From positions 62,001 to 126,000 of the forward strand of contig JAPCWD010000004.1 in the NCBI GenBank assembly GCA_025943965.1: a stretch of 64,000 nt of DNA, given 5' to 3'. The notes beneath the pieces are model-generated. The model worked only from the letters and a program-made list of their open reading frames with translations, was not told the DNA's origin and did not search any database. The translations under genes were made by a program, and so were the position numbers. Position 1 is the first letter of the stretch; each line of letters opens with the position of its first letter. Shown here in pieces: positions 26,528-35,281 of the stretch. The stretch comes from Synergistaceae bacterium DZ-S4. Its GTDB lineage: Bacteria > Synergistota > Synergistia > Synergistales > Synergistaceae.

Positions 26528-27097
26528 ATGGAACAGAGAGCGGAGCTAAGAGAGCAGAGAGTTGCGGCAGCAGAGAAGAAAGAGGGTCTTTCAATATCGG
26601 ATGTTATCCTTGTCGGAGTACTCCTTGCGGCAGGGGCGGTCCTCAAGTTTTTTGTGGGTTCGATGTTTTCTATGGGAATGAAACCGAACTTCATCATCGC
26701 TATGTACTGCCTTTCAATACTTATCATAAGGCCGAAATTCAAAGAAGCGGCCGTCATCGGCCTTCTGGCGGGGGCGATATGCCAGTTTTTCCCCGGAACG
26801 CCTTACCTCAATTTTATAAGTGAGCTTGTGGGCGCACTTGTGATGGCTGCCTTCATGTACATACCTACAAGACAGGGCAGATTTTCTCCGCTGCCTGTCA
26901 TAAGCACGTTCATAAGCACTCTTGCCAGCGGTTTCACCTTCATTGCCGCCATGTATCTGATCTTCTATGCCGGAGCTGATGTAAAGCCAGTCCCGCTCGC
27001 GATATTCCTTGGCATAATTTTCGGCACCGCGGCTATAAATTCTGTGATCGTACAGATACTTTATGTCCCGCTGAAGCTCGCGCTGAAAAAAGGCTAG
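26528..27097 (+). CDS. ECF transporter substrate-binding S component, probably for tryptophan
   Basis: 189 residues. A charged N terminus precedes about five or six membrane helices, starting ISDVILVGVLLAAGAVLKF; the GMKPNFIIAMYCLSILIIRP segment resembles TrpP-type proteins. S components capture the substrate and dock on the EcfA-EcfA'-EcfT module, encoded here by the next three genes. The tryptophan T-box in front supports tryptophan as substrate. ATG at 26528 is chosen (AAGGA 9 nt upstream); ATG at 26519 is the alternative. Confidence 0.78.
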   Translation: MEQRAELREQRVAAAEKKEGLSISDVILVGVLLAAGAVLKFFVGSMFSMGMKPNFIIAMYCLSILIIRPKFKEAAVIGLLAGAICQFFPGTPYLNFISELVGALVMAAFMYIPTRQGRFSPLPVISTFISTLASGFTFIAAMYLIFYAGADVKPVPLAIFLGIIFGTAAINSVIVQILYVPLKLALKKG

Positions 27098-27106
27098 GAA
27101 GCAACA

Positions 27107-27946
27107 ATGATAAGGATCAGGGGACTCTCCTTCAAATATAAAGGAGGCAGGGAAGAGGCACTGAAAGAGATAGACCTCACTGTCAAGAGGGGGGACTTCC
27201 TAGGGATCATCGGGAGCAGCGGCGCCGGAAAGACGACGCTGCTCCATGCGGTCAACGGTATAGTTCCCCACAACTTCCGTGGAGAGTTCTACGGTTCTGT
27301 CGAGGTGGACGGCTCAGACACCATAGAGAACAGGCCTGAGGCCCTGGCCCGGAAGGTGGGGAGCGTACGCCAGGATTTTGAAAGCCAGATGGTCTCTTCC
27401 GTGGTGGAGGACGAGATGCTGTTCGGTCTTGAAAATTTCTCTGTTCCGCGTGATGAGATCGAAAAGAGGGTCACTGATGCCCTGGACAAGACGGGCATCA
27501 GAAACCTCAGGGAGAGAAACATAGCGACCTTGAGCGGAGGGCAGAAGCAGAAAGTAGCGATAGCGGCGATCATTGCCCTTATGCCCGAAATACTTATCCT
27601 GGACGAACCGACCGGTGAGCTGGATCCGAGGAGCAGCCGTCAGATATTCCTTCTCCTTAAGGAGCTAAATGAAAAACACGGTATCACCGTCGTGGTAGTC
27701 GAGCAGAAAATAATGCTGCTGTGCGAATTTGCAGGCAGTCTTGCAGTGATGGACAGGGGAAGGATCATTCTGGAAGGACCGGTGGCAGAGGTCCTGACAA
27801 ACAGCAGGGAGATGGAGAGGGCCGGAGTCAACTGCCCCAGGGTAGTGACGCTGGCCGACAGGCTGAGGGAGGAAAGGCTGTACGACGGGCCGATCCCCGT
27901 CAGTATCCCTGAGGCAGAAGCTATGGTGAGGAGCATAACGGGATGA
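27107..27946 (+). CDS. ecfA1: ECF transporter ATP-binding protein 1
   Basis: 279 residues: Walker A GSSGAGKTT, Q-loop VRQDFESQM, signature LSGGQKQK, Walker B ILILDEPTGELDP. One of the two ATPases of the energy-coupling module. It overlaps the second ATPase gene by 4 nt and follows the S component after 9 nt. Confidence 0.88.
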   Translation: MIRIRGLSFKYKGGREEALKEIDLTVKRGDFLGIIGSSGAGKTTLLHAVNGIVPHNFRGEFYGSVEVDGSDTIENRPEALARKVGSVRQDFESQMVSSVVEDEMLFGLENFSVPRDEIEKRVTDALDKTGIRNLRERNIATLSGGQKQKVAIAAIIALMPEILILDEPTGELDPRSSRQIFLLLKELNEKHGITVVVVEQKIMLLCEFAGSLAVMDRGRIILEGPVAEVLTNSREMERAGVNCPRVVTLADRLREERLYDGPIPVSIPEAEAMVRSITG

Positions 27947-28749
27947 TACTTTTTGATAACGTTTCGTACTCCGCAGGCGGCATGCGGATAATCAACGGCG
28001 TATCTTTTGAGATAAAGAGGGGAGATTTTACGGCCCTGATCGGAGCCAACGGCGCCGGAAAGTCGACCCTGGCAAGGCTGTGCATCGGTCTTCTGAAGCC
28101 AGTCTCCGGCACAGTGCGGGCAGGCGGCTTTGATACAGCTTCGGTCAGGACGAGCCGTATAGCAAAATTTGCAGGATTCCTCTTCCAGGATCCGGACAGG
28201 CAGATATGCAAAAACAGTGTGCGTGATGAGATAAGGTTCAGCCTGGAGTGCGTTATGGAAGACAGAGATGAGATCGAGATGAGATGTGAGAGGGCTATAA
28301 GTGAATTTTCCCTTGACGGTGAGAGAGAGCCCTTCAGCATGAGCAGAGGGGAGCGGCAAAGGCTTGTCCTGGCCTCCATTCTGGCTGCGGAACCGGAACT
28401 GCTTATCCTTGACGAACCCACCACGGGCCTCGACTACAGGGAGTGCATGCATATAATGGACTGCATAAGCGAGATCAACAGAAAGGGAGCGACCGTGCTG
28501 ATGATATCCCACGATATGGAGATAGTTCAGGATTTTGCAAAAGATGTAATGGTGCTGAACGACGGTGTGCTGCTGGCACACGGCAGTACGAAGGAGATCA
28601 TAAGGGAGAGGGAACTCCTTGCACGGGCCTCACTCCTTCCTCCTCAGATAACCGACCTTGCCCTCGTTCTTGGTGAGGGATATGAGAGCGCGGTCACAGT
28701 CGAGGATATGGTATCGGCTGTCAGGGAAAAGAGCGGGAATCCAAGGTAA
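27943..28749 (+). CDS. ecfA2: ECF transporter ATP-binding protein 2
   Basis: 268 residues: Walker A GANGAGKST, Q-loop LFQDPDRQI, signature MSRGERQR (Ser-Arg in place of Ser-Gly), Walker B LLILDEPTTGLD. The FQDPDxQ stretch is characteristic of ECF ATPases. Its last base is shared with the start of ecfT. Confidence 0.88.
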   Translation: MILFDNVSYSAGGMRIINGVSFEIKRGDFTALIGANGAGKSTLARLCIGLLKPVSGTVRAGGFDTASVRTSRIAKFAGFLFQDPDRQICKNSVRDEIRFSLECVMEDRDEIEMRCERAISEFSLDGEREPFSMSRGERQRLVLASILAAEPELLILDEPTTGLDYRECMHIMDCISEINRKGATVLMISHDMEIVQDFAKDVMVLNDGVLLAHGSTKEIIRERELLARASLLPPQITDLALVLGEGYESAVTVEDMVSAVREKSGNPR

Positions 28750-29516
28750 TGGGCGGCTTTCTCGACTACTCACCGGGAGATTCCTTCCTTCACAGGCTCA
28801 ATCCGCTTGCCAAGCTTTTTTTATCACTGATGCTCTGTGTCTCATGCTTCGTGACGGACAGTCTTTATTTTTGCCTCTTCATCATCCTTCTTGACCTGGC
28901 AATGGCGGCTTCGGCCGGAATATCAGGCAGAGCTCTCGCTATGCTGAAAGCCCTGATGAAGCTGAGTGCACTCCTCTTCCTTATCCAGGTATTTTTTATA
29001 AGAGAGGGAAACATCATCCTTTCACTCCCTCTGAATATCCGGGTCACTGACAAGGGAGTCCTTTTTTCGCTGATGATGGTGCTCAGGCTGATCGGAGCTA
29101 CTATGCCCCTTGCCCTGATGCTATCCATTACTAAGATGAACGATCTGTCAAACGTTCTTGTCGGGACGTTAGGAATACCCTACAAGTATGCCTTCTCGCT
29201 GACTACCGCGATAAGGTTCATTCCCGTATTCACTGCCGCAATGTCAGGGATAATGGAAGCTCAGACAGCTCGGGGAGTATCTTTCGATACAAGAAACATA
29301 TTCAAAAAGATAAGGCTGATCTTCCCGCTTTGCGTGCCACTGCTCGTGACATCGGTGAGGAAGATCGAGGGCGCGGCAATATCGGCCGAACTTCGCGGCT
29401 TCAACCTCCGAACGAGGAAGAGCGGATACAAAAACTATCCGATCAGTGTGGCTGACATTGGAATTTTCCTGTTCTCCGTCACTGTTGCGGCCCTTGGCGC
29501 CTTCATTCCTTTTTAA
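28749..29516 (+). CDS. ecfT: ECF transporter transmembrane protein EcfT
   Basis: 255 residues, about five or six membrane helices, beginning GGFLDYSPGDSFLHRLNPLAK, the usual EcfT N terminus. Two coupling motifs are visible: QTARGVSFDTR and the C-terminal SAELRGFNLR. The gene overlaps ecfA2 by 1 nt and its stop overlaps the convergent helicase gene by 4 nt. Confidence 0.88.
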   Translation: MGGFLDYSPGDSFLHRLNPLAKLFLSLMLCVSCFVTDSLYFCLFIILLDLAMAASAGISGRALAMLKALMKLSALLFLIQVFFIREGNIILSLPLNIRVTDKGVLFSLMMVLRLIGATMPLALMLSITKMNDLSNVLVGTLGIPYKYAFSLTTAIRFIPVFTAAMSGIMEAQTARGVSFDTRNIFKKIRLIFPLCVPLLVTSVRKIEGAAISAELRGFNLRTRKSGYKNYPISVADIGIFLFSVTVAALGAFIPF

Positions 29517-31786
29517 TATTCAAGAAGATCATCAAGCAGTTCTTTTGCCATATCCTTTGCCCTCACGCCATTCGTGCCGTGCCCGATACAGGAGGGACAC
29601 CCCTCCCTGCACCTGCATGAGTCGAGTCGGTCTCTGCAGGCCCTTAGGATCAGTCTGACGGAGCCGTAGGCTCCTTCCGCAAGCCCTACACCTCCGGGAA
29701 ACGCATCCGAGAGAAATATGGCGGGCTCTCCGAGGCTGAGTTCGCTGACGGAGGTGTTTACATAAATGTCGCTGCTGTCGCACATCAGGAAAAGGGGAGC
29801 CAGGTTTTTTAGGAGGTTTGCCACACCTTCCATCGCAGTCTGAAGGCCGGGCCTTGATATAGCCTCAGCGGGCATTTTTATCCAAAGCGAAGTGGTCTCC
29901 ATGCTTTCATCGGGGAACTCTGCCTTTCCGTGTCCCATGACTTTTCGGGTCCCGATGTCAATGATTTTGTAGATGCCTGACAGGACCGTTACCCTGGTAT
30001 CACCCCAGGCAAACAGGCCGGATGATTCGGTCTGTTCGGCTATAACGGTTCTTACGAAGAGTTTCGCCTCCGTATATGTGTTCGTGCATGATCTTCTGAC
30101 GAAACATTTCATATCGCCGTGGTCGACCTTTTCAACAGAATAACTCGTTCCGTTGTGAAAATATACGGCTCCCGGAAAGATCATTGACGCTGCCGAGTGC
30201 CTGTCCACCGTCCCGATCATCCGCGGTCTGTGCGGAGGATCTGTCTCGATGATGTCATATTTTTCTCCAGAGGCGCTCCTTATTGAAAAGGATGAGGCAG
30301 GGTACAGGTCTGAATTCCATGAGTAGATCCTGCATCCATGGTCTTCGTATGCGTCTATTGCCCCGTTCCTGAACAGGAATTCCAGGATGGCTGAGATGTT
30401 TTCTCCTCCGAAGGCCTCATCCTCCCTGAAAGGCAGTTCGTATATTGAACATTTGATATGTTCAAGCCTGATATACGGATTTGTCGGGTCTATCCTCGCC
30501 CTCTCGGGGGATGCTCCGAGGAGCCATTCCGGCCTCTCTGCGAGAAACCGGTCTGCGGGAAGGGCTGACGGGATTATGACTGCAGCTGAGACGCTGTTCC
30601 GTCTTCCTGCCCTGCCTATCTGCTGCCAGACGGAGGCTATGCTCCCCGGAAATCCGTGTATAAGGACAAGGTCGAGGGAGCCTATGTCTATGCCCAGTTC
30701 CAGCGCGTTAGTGCTTACCACGGCTTTGAGTTTTCCGTTCCGGAGATCCCTTTCCGTCTCTCTTCTTTCAGCAGGAAGGTACCCTGATCTGTATCCTCTT
30801 ACTGAATCGGGATTTTTGCCGTCTGCATACAGCTGCCTTTTCAGGCTTTCTACCAGAAGTTCCGCATTTATCCTGGACCTGGTGAACAGTATTGAACTGA
30901 TCCCGCACGATATAGCCCTGTAGGCCAGCCTTCCTGACTCATAGAGCGAAGATCTTCTTATCTCCCGTCTTTTGTCGGTAATCCCAGGGTCGTATATGAT
31001 CAGTTCCTTTTGAGCAGAGGGCGCACCGTTTTGGTCAATAAGCACGGCGGCCCTTCCAGTAAGCAGCGCGGCATGTTCTGCCGGATTGGCTATCGTTGCG
31101 GAACAGCATATGAAGACAGGGTCTGACCCATAATGGCGGCAAATACGGAGCAGCCGGACGAAGAGGTTTGCAAGATGGGAACCAAGCACGCCTCTGTATG
31201 TGTGAAGTTCGTCGACAACTATGAAGTTAAGTTCCCTGAAAAATTCGGCCCAGGACTGATGGTGCGGCAATATTGCCGTATTGAGCATATCTGGGTTTGT
31301 TATTACTATGTTCGCATAATTTTTTATTTCTTTTCTCTTGGAAGGGGGAGTGTCTCCGTCATAGGTGAAGGACTTTATATCGACAGTCAGTCCGCTGCAC
31401 AGTTCTCTGAGTTCGGTAAGCTGGTCTTGGGCGAGGGCCTTTGTCGGGAAAAGATAGAGCGCCCTTCCTGAGTGGTCTTTAAGGATGGAGTCAACTACCG
31501 GGATGTCATAGCAGAAGGTCTTTCCTGATGCCGTGGGGGTGACCACAACGATGTCCCTCCCCGAGGATGCCAGTCTGAATGCGCTGCTCTGATGCGACCA
31601 CAGTTTTTTTATGCCTCTTTTGTTCAGTATCTCCACGATCTCGGGATCCAGATCTCCGAATCCGCCATAACTCGGCTCCCTGGGTTTTATGGTGTGGGCT
31701 GACCTGATGTCACCATCCTGTCTTCTGAGCCATCTTAAAAAACCTTCGACACCGTCTCTTTTTCCGCTGAAAAAAAATCGCATCAT
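29513..31786 (-). CDS. DEAD/DEAH-box helicase with C-terminal DUF1998 zinc domain (MrfA-like)
   Basis: 757 residues. Superfamily 2 motifs: Walker A TPTASGKT, motif II VVDELH, motif III CSATIANP, motif VI QQIGRAGRR. The C terminus ends with four cysteines (CRCREGCPSC), the hallmark of the DUF1998 region. In Bacillus the homologue MrfA repairs mitomycin-type DNA damage (established for that protein). It is not within an evident defence island here. Confidence 0.82.
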   Translation of the reverse strand: MMRFFFSGKRDGVEGFLRWLRRQDGDIRSAHTIKPREPSYGGFGDLDPEIVEILNKRGIKKLWSHQSSAFRLASSGRDIVVVTPTASGKTFCYDIPVVDSILKDHSGRALYLFPTKALAQDQLTELRELCSGLTVDIKSFTYDGDTPPSKRKEIKNYANIVITNPDMLNTAILPHHQSWAEFFRELNFIVVDELHTYRGVLGSHLANLFVRLLRICRHYGSDPVFICCSATIANPAEHAALLTGRAAVLIDQNGAPSAQKELIIYDPGITDKRREIRRSSLYESGRLAYRAISCGISSILFTRSRINAELLVESLKRQLYADGKNPDSVRGYRSGYLPAERRETERDLRNGKLKAVVSTNALELGIDIGSLDLVLIHGFPGSIASVWQQIGRAGRRNSVSAAVIIPSALPADRFLAERPEWLLGASPERARIDPTNPYIRLEHIKCSIYELPFREDEAFGGENISAILEFLFRNGAIDAYEDHGCRIYSWNSDLYPASSFSIRSASGEKYDIIETDPPHRPRMIGTVDRHSAASMIFPGAVYFHNGTSYSVEKVDHGDMKCFVRRSCTNTYTEAKLFVRTVIAEQTESSGLFAWGDTRVTVLSGIYKIIDIGTRKVMGHGKAEFPDESMETTSLWIKMPAEAISRPGLQTAMEGVANLLKNLAPLFLMCDSSDIYVNTSVSELSLGEPAIFLSDAFPGGVGLAEGAYGSVRLILRACRDRLDSCRCREGCPSCIGHGTNGVRAKDMAKELLDDLLEY

Positions 31787-31787
31787 C

Positions 31788-32546
31788 TTAACGGAATGCG
31801 TCCAGGAGCATTTTGACCGAACTGACCAAGACAGCTGACGTCAGTATCCATCTCGTATAACGCATGTCAGCGCTCAGGTTGAACCTCGCCCCAACATTGC
31901 CTCCGGCCGCAGATCCGATGGCAAGCGTGAAAGCTGTTTTCCAGTCGACCATCCCGAATGATGCAAAAAGTGCCAGGCTAGCCATGGTGTAAAAAGCTAC
32001 GACCACTATCTTAAGTATGTTTGCCTCTTTAAGGTTTTTCCTGCAGCCTCCCGAAATGGCCCAGATGAGGAGAAAGCCTACTCCGGCCTGTAGGAACCCC
32101 CCGTAGATACCTACGGCGAAGAGGGCCGCACTCCTCATCGGCATTGATAGCGGTTCGCCCTTCGGCTCATCCCACATCTTTGGCTTAGCGGCGAGTAGGT
32201 ATCCCATAGAAAAGATCGAAAGTGCAGCAATTATCCGGAATGTCTTTGAGGGCATGTATACTGCCGTCAGGGTCCCCGCTGCTGCCCCTGCTGCTGCAGG
32301 GATGACATAGGAGAGGGCATCCCTGAAGTCTATCTCCCCCTTTGAATGGTAATGCCTCATCGCGGACAGGTTCTGGACCAGTATCGAGACCCTGTTGGTG
32401 GCGTTTGCCACACCTAGATCAAGTCCAATGAAGTTTAAGATCGGAAGGGTAAGGAGGCTGCCGCCGCCGGCCGTGACGTTCAGAAAGCCGGCTGCCAGGC
32501 CTGTAAGCATTGCAAGTGTCAGCTGATAAATATCACTCAGAACCAT
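31788..32546 (-). CDS. TauE/SafE-family membrane permease
   Basis: 252 residues, about eight membrane helices with the duplicated Gly-rich motifs TGLAAGFLNVTAGGGSLLTLP at the N terminus and IYGGFLQAGVGFLL in the middle. The family exports sulfite, organosulfonates or other anions; the substrate cannot be read. It starts 1 nt beyond the end of the helicase gene in the transcript and is divergent from the MBL-fold gene. Confidence 0.82.
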   Translation of the reverse strand: MVLSDIYQLTLAMLTGLAAGFLNVTAGGGSLLTLPILNFIGLDLGVANATNRVSILVQNLSAMRHYHSKGEIDFRDALSYVIPAAAGAAAGTLTAVYMPSKTFRIIAALSIFSMGYLLAAKPKMWDEPKGEPLSMPMRSAALFAVGIYGGFLQAGVGFLLIWAISGGCRKNLKEANILKIVVVAFYTMASLALFASFGMVDWKTAFTLAIGSAAGGNVGARFNLSADMRYTRWILTSAVLVSSVKMLLDAFR

Positions 32547-32593
32547 AAGCGGATGACCTCCGTATCATGTAAAATCATCAGGGGGTGGTCGGT

Positions 32594-33415
32594 ATGCTGA
32601 AGTTGAAGGTACTGGTAGACAATAATACACTCATTGACAGATATTTTACAGCCGAACCGGGTCTCAGTTTCTGGATAGAGTCCGATGGAAAGAAGATACT
32701 GTTCGATGCGGGCTATTCTGACGTCTTGATCAATAATGCCCGTATAATGGGTACAGACCTGAACGGGATGGATATTGCGGTACTCTCGCACGGGCATAAC
32801 GACCACACATGGGGACTCAACCACCTGGTACAGCACTTTGACAGAACAATGAAGACGGGCAGACCGAGGCTTATCGCCCATCCGGGAGCTTTTGAAAGAA
32901 AGCGCTGCGGCAGCCTGGAGATCGGGATGACATTAAGAGAAGACGTACTCAGTGAGTATTTCAACATTACAAAATGCTCAGCTCCGGTCAGGATAACGGA
33001 AAGGCTGCTCTGGCTCGGGGAGATACCGGCAAAGGACGGCACCAGGAGAACAATAGGCAAAACGCTGATAGACGGCGAATGGGTCCCGGATGCATGTTCT
33101 GACGACTCAGCGCTGGTATACGAAGCTGAAGCGGGAATTGTCATAATAACGGGGTGCTCACACTCCGGTATCTGTAATGTGATCGACTATGCCGTAAAGC
33201 TGACCGGAGCGACGAGGATCCTGGACGTCATAGGAGGGTTCCACCTGCAGAACGCAGACGAAGAGATAATGAAAAGGACGGTAAAGGGACTCACAAAGGC
33301 AGCACCGGAGACGATCCGCCCTTGCCATTGCACCGACCTGAAGGCTAAAATGAAGCTCGGTGCATCGCTTAAGGTCGAAGAAGTCGGCGCAGGCCTTGAA
33401 CTTGACTACGAATGA
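32594..33415 (+). CDS. Metallo-beta-lactamase-fold hydrolase (MptA/dihydropterin-synthase-like subgroup)
   Basis: 273 residues. The metal motif is SHGHNDH near residue 70, with a further His in TGCSHSGICN and another in IGGFHL. This arrangement fits the MBL subgroup annotated as 7,8-dihydropterin-6-yl-methyl-4-aminobenzene phosphate synthase; most members have no proven function. ATG at 32594 is taken, 8 nt after AGGGGG. The next gene, a metal-type regulator, starts 13 nt after it. Confidence 0.8.
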   Translation: MLKLKVLVDNNTLIDRYFTAEPGLSFWIESDGKKILFDAGYSDVLINNARIMGTDLNGMDIAVLSHGHNDHTWGLNHLVQHFDRTMKTGRPRLIAHPGAFERKRCGSLEIGMTLREDVLSEYFNITKCSAPVRITERLLWLGEIPAKDGTRRTIGKTLIDGEWVPDACSDDSALVYEAEAGIVIITGCSHSGICNVIDYAVKLTGATRILDVIGGFHLQNADEEIMKRTVKGLTKAAPETIRPCHCTDLKAKMKLGASLKVEEVGAGLELDYE

Positions 33416-33428
33416 GAGGTTGGACGGA

Positions 33429-33794
33429 ATGCAGGAATCAGGCGAAAACTATCTTGAGACTATACTGATCCTAAGGGAGAGGAACGGTACAGTCCGTTCC
33501 ATAGATATTGCGAATGAACTCGGGTATGCCAAGCCGAGCGTCAGCAGGGCGGTCAAACTCCTTGTAAAAAGGGGCCTGATAGTGATGGAACACAGCGGGG
33601 AACTTGTTCTGACCGAAAAGGGCCTTGTGATGGCAAATGCGATCTATGAGAGACACAAGATAATCTCGAAATTTTTCGTGGACATGCTCGGAGTCGAGAA
33701 GAAGACAGCTGACACGGACGCCTGCCGGATAGAGCATGTCATAAGCGAAGCCACTTTTGAAAAAATTAAGGAATATATCAGCAAGGGAGCTTAG
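33429..33794 (+). CDS. DtxR/MntR-family transcriptional regulator
   Basis: 121 residues, short for the family (MntR about 142). A winged helix-turn-helix domain (SIDIANELGYAKPSVSRAVKLL) is followed by the first part of the metal-binding dimerisation domain (YERHKIISKFF, CRIEHVIS) containing the His, Glu and Cys residues typical of Mn/Fe sensing. No FeoA-like domain. Start at ATG 33429 (GAGAGG 9 nt upstream). Target genes are not evident from position. Confidence 0.8.
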   Translation: MQESGENYLETILILRERNGTVRSIDIANELGYAKPSVSRAVKLLVKRGLIVMEHSGELVLTEKGLVMANAIYERHKIISKFFVDMLGVEKKTADTDACRIEHVISEATFEKIKEYISKGA

Positions 33795-33795
33795 C

Positions 33796-34356
33796 TCAGA
33801 TACCAGAAAATACTGTGGTCTTCCTGATCCTGAGAACAATTACAGAAGATATGAAGGCCTTGATAATATCCCCTCCGATCGTGCTGAAAAAACCGACGGA
33901 GAGGACCTTCATGAGAGGCATGCCATTTCCCGGCATCCAAAAATTCACTATCAAATAAAGGTGAACAAGACCGAAAATATATACAGCAGCTACACCTGCA
34001 AGAGCTGCTGCTGCGTATTCCTTTGCCGACGGCGCGCGTCCGTCTGCAGACATTCTCTGCGTTAGTGTTCCGGTCACCCATGCGCATGCAACGAACCCCA
34101 CAACATATCCAAAAGAGGGCATAAAGATGGACGAAAGTCCCCCTCCTCCTGTGAAGACAGGTATCCCCACAAGCCCCATCAGCATATACAGCCCCTGTGA
34201 GGCAGCCCCGTACTTGGGCCCCAGAAGCAGTCCGGCGAGCATGCAGAACATCGTTTGCAGCGTAAAGGGCACAAGGGGAAGTGGAATTGCGATCCTGGCT
34301 CCTATTGCAGTGAGTATGGCAAATATTGAGATGTATATTATCCGGCGTGTTTTCAT
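33796..34356 (-). CDS. bioY: Biotin ECF transporter S component BioY
   Basis: 186 residues, six membrane helices; IPLPLVPFTLQTMFCMLAG and GPKYGAASQGLYMLMGLVGIPVF are BioY hallmarks. ATG at 34356 is used although it lacks a clear Shine-Dalgarno sequence; a TTG twelve codons upstream overlaps the palindromic operator. The ecfA/ecfT module encoded nearby could be shared, or BioY may act alone. A BirA-type operator precedes it. Confidence 0.88.
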   Translation of the reverse strand: MKTRRIIYISIFAILTAIGARIAIPLPLVPFTLQTMFCMLAGLLLGPKYGAASQGLYMLMGLVGIPVFTGGGGLSSIFMPSFGYVVGFVACAWVTGTLTQRMSADGRAPSAKEYAAAALAGVAAVYIFGLVHLYLIVNFWMPGNGMPLMKVLSVGFFSTIGGDIIKAFISSVIVLRIRKTTVFSGI

Positions 34357-34374
34357 GGAGGAGATGATATCTTC

Positions 34375-34428
34375 AAACGGGAGACTTGTCAACTAATATT
34401 ATTTCAACAGTTGACAAGTCTCCCGTTT
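34375..34428 (-). promoter_or_regulatory. BirA-type biotin operator inside a perfect 20-bp inverted repeat
   Basis: TTGTCAAC (34386-34393) and GTTGACAA (34410-34417) are separated by 16 nt, matching the BirA operator arrangement. The symmetry continues outward so that the arms are 20 bp each, perfect, with a 14-nt AT-rich centre. It lies immediately upstream of bioY. No T run follows it, so it is not a standard terminator. Confidence 0.75.
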
Positions 34429-34464
34429 GTCTCCTGATATCTGGGGCGATGCCGTCTGTGGCCG

Positions 34465-35166
34465 TCAGCTGAAAAATTGTAAAAGAAGGACAGCTATGAC
34501 AAGGCCGGGAAGCATGTTCATTACACGGATCCTCATGAATCCCAGAAGATTGATCCCGATCCCTACGAGCATCAGGCCTCCTGTGGCGCTCATTTCCAGG
34601 ACCGCAGCTTCGGACATGAAGGGCTGTATCCAGACTGCCGCGAGGGTCATGGCTCCCTGGTAGAGAAACACCGGAACAGATGCAAATATGACTCCGAACC
34701 CAAGGGAAGCGGCCAGCGCTATCGATGTCAGTCCGTCGATGAGGCCCTTTGCCAGCAGCAGAGAGGGATACCCTCCAAGTCCCTCTTCAAAGGAACCCAG
34801 GACTGCCATGGATCCGGTGCAGTAGATAAGGCTTGCCGCGATGAAACCTGAAGAAAAGCCCTTTGCGCTCTCACCGAACCTGCATTCCAAAGCAGCACAG
34901 CCTCTTTCCAGCTTTCCTTCAAGGTCAAGAAGTTCTCCCAGAACAGATCCCGCCGCAATGCTTGCGATAACTATAAGGGGCTGTTTTGTGCCGATCGACA
35001 TGGAAAATCCCAGCGATACGACAAATATCGCCATTCCCTGTACGGGCAATTCAAGTATTTTGGGGGGAAGCTTTTTCCTTACGGCAAGGCCGATGAGGGC
35101 TCCGCATATAATAAATAATGCGTTTGCTATGCTCCCAAAAAGAGGGATACCTTTCATGAACTCCAA
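34465..35166 (-). CDS. DUF554 family membrane protein
   Basis: 233 residues, about six or seven hydrophobic segments, Gly-rich, matching the DUF554 (YqgA/YdfK-like) family of unknown function. Start is TTG at 35166, 7 nt after AAGGAG. Its stop lies about 37 nt upstream of the bioY operator. Confidence 0.75.
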   Translation of the reverse strand: MEFMKGIPLFGSIANALFIICGALIGLAVRKKLPPKILELPVQGMAIFVVSLGFSMSIGTKQPLIVIASIAAGSVLGELLDLEGKLERGCAALECRFGESAKGFSSGFIAASLIYCTGSMAVLGSFEEGLGGYPSLLLAKGLIDGLTSIALAASLGFGVIFASVPVFLYQGAMTLAAVWIQPFMSEAAVLEMSATGGLMLVGIGINLLGFMRIRVMNMLPGLVIAVLLLQFFS

Positions 35167-35228
35167 TAAAATTCTCCTTTTTTGTAAAAACTGATCATGA
35201 ATTTTACTACGAGCAGCTTACAGTGTAC

Positions 35229-35268
35229 ACAAAAGAAAGAGAGGCCGGCTGATCCGGCCGGCCTCTCT
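35229..35268 (-). terminator. Terminator after the acidic hypothetical gene
   Basis: AGAGAGGCCGGC and GCCGGCCTCTCT form a 12-bp stem followed by TTTCTTTT on the minus strand. Confidence 0.8.
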
Positions 35269-35281
35269 GCGATTTGGACCT

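Noticed and set aside
27640-28581. A 313-codon open frame antisense to the ECF ATPase genes
   Set aside because: It spans the junction of two clear coding genes in antisense and has no recognisable domains.
29513-31786. A phage-defence island around the MrfA-like helicase
   Set aside because: The neighbours are a transporter and housekeeping genes; no nuclease, methylase or DISARM component is present.
34375-34428. The 20-bp palindrome as a terminator of the DUF554 gene
   Set aside because: No T run follows on the minus strand, the loop is long, and the core matches a BirA operator.
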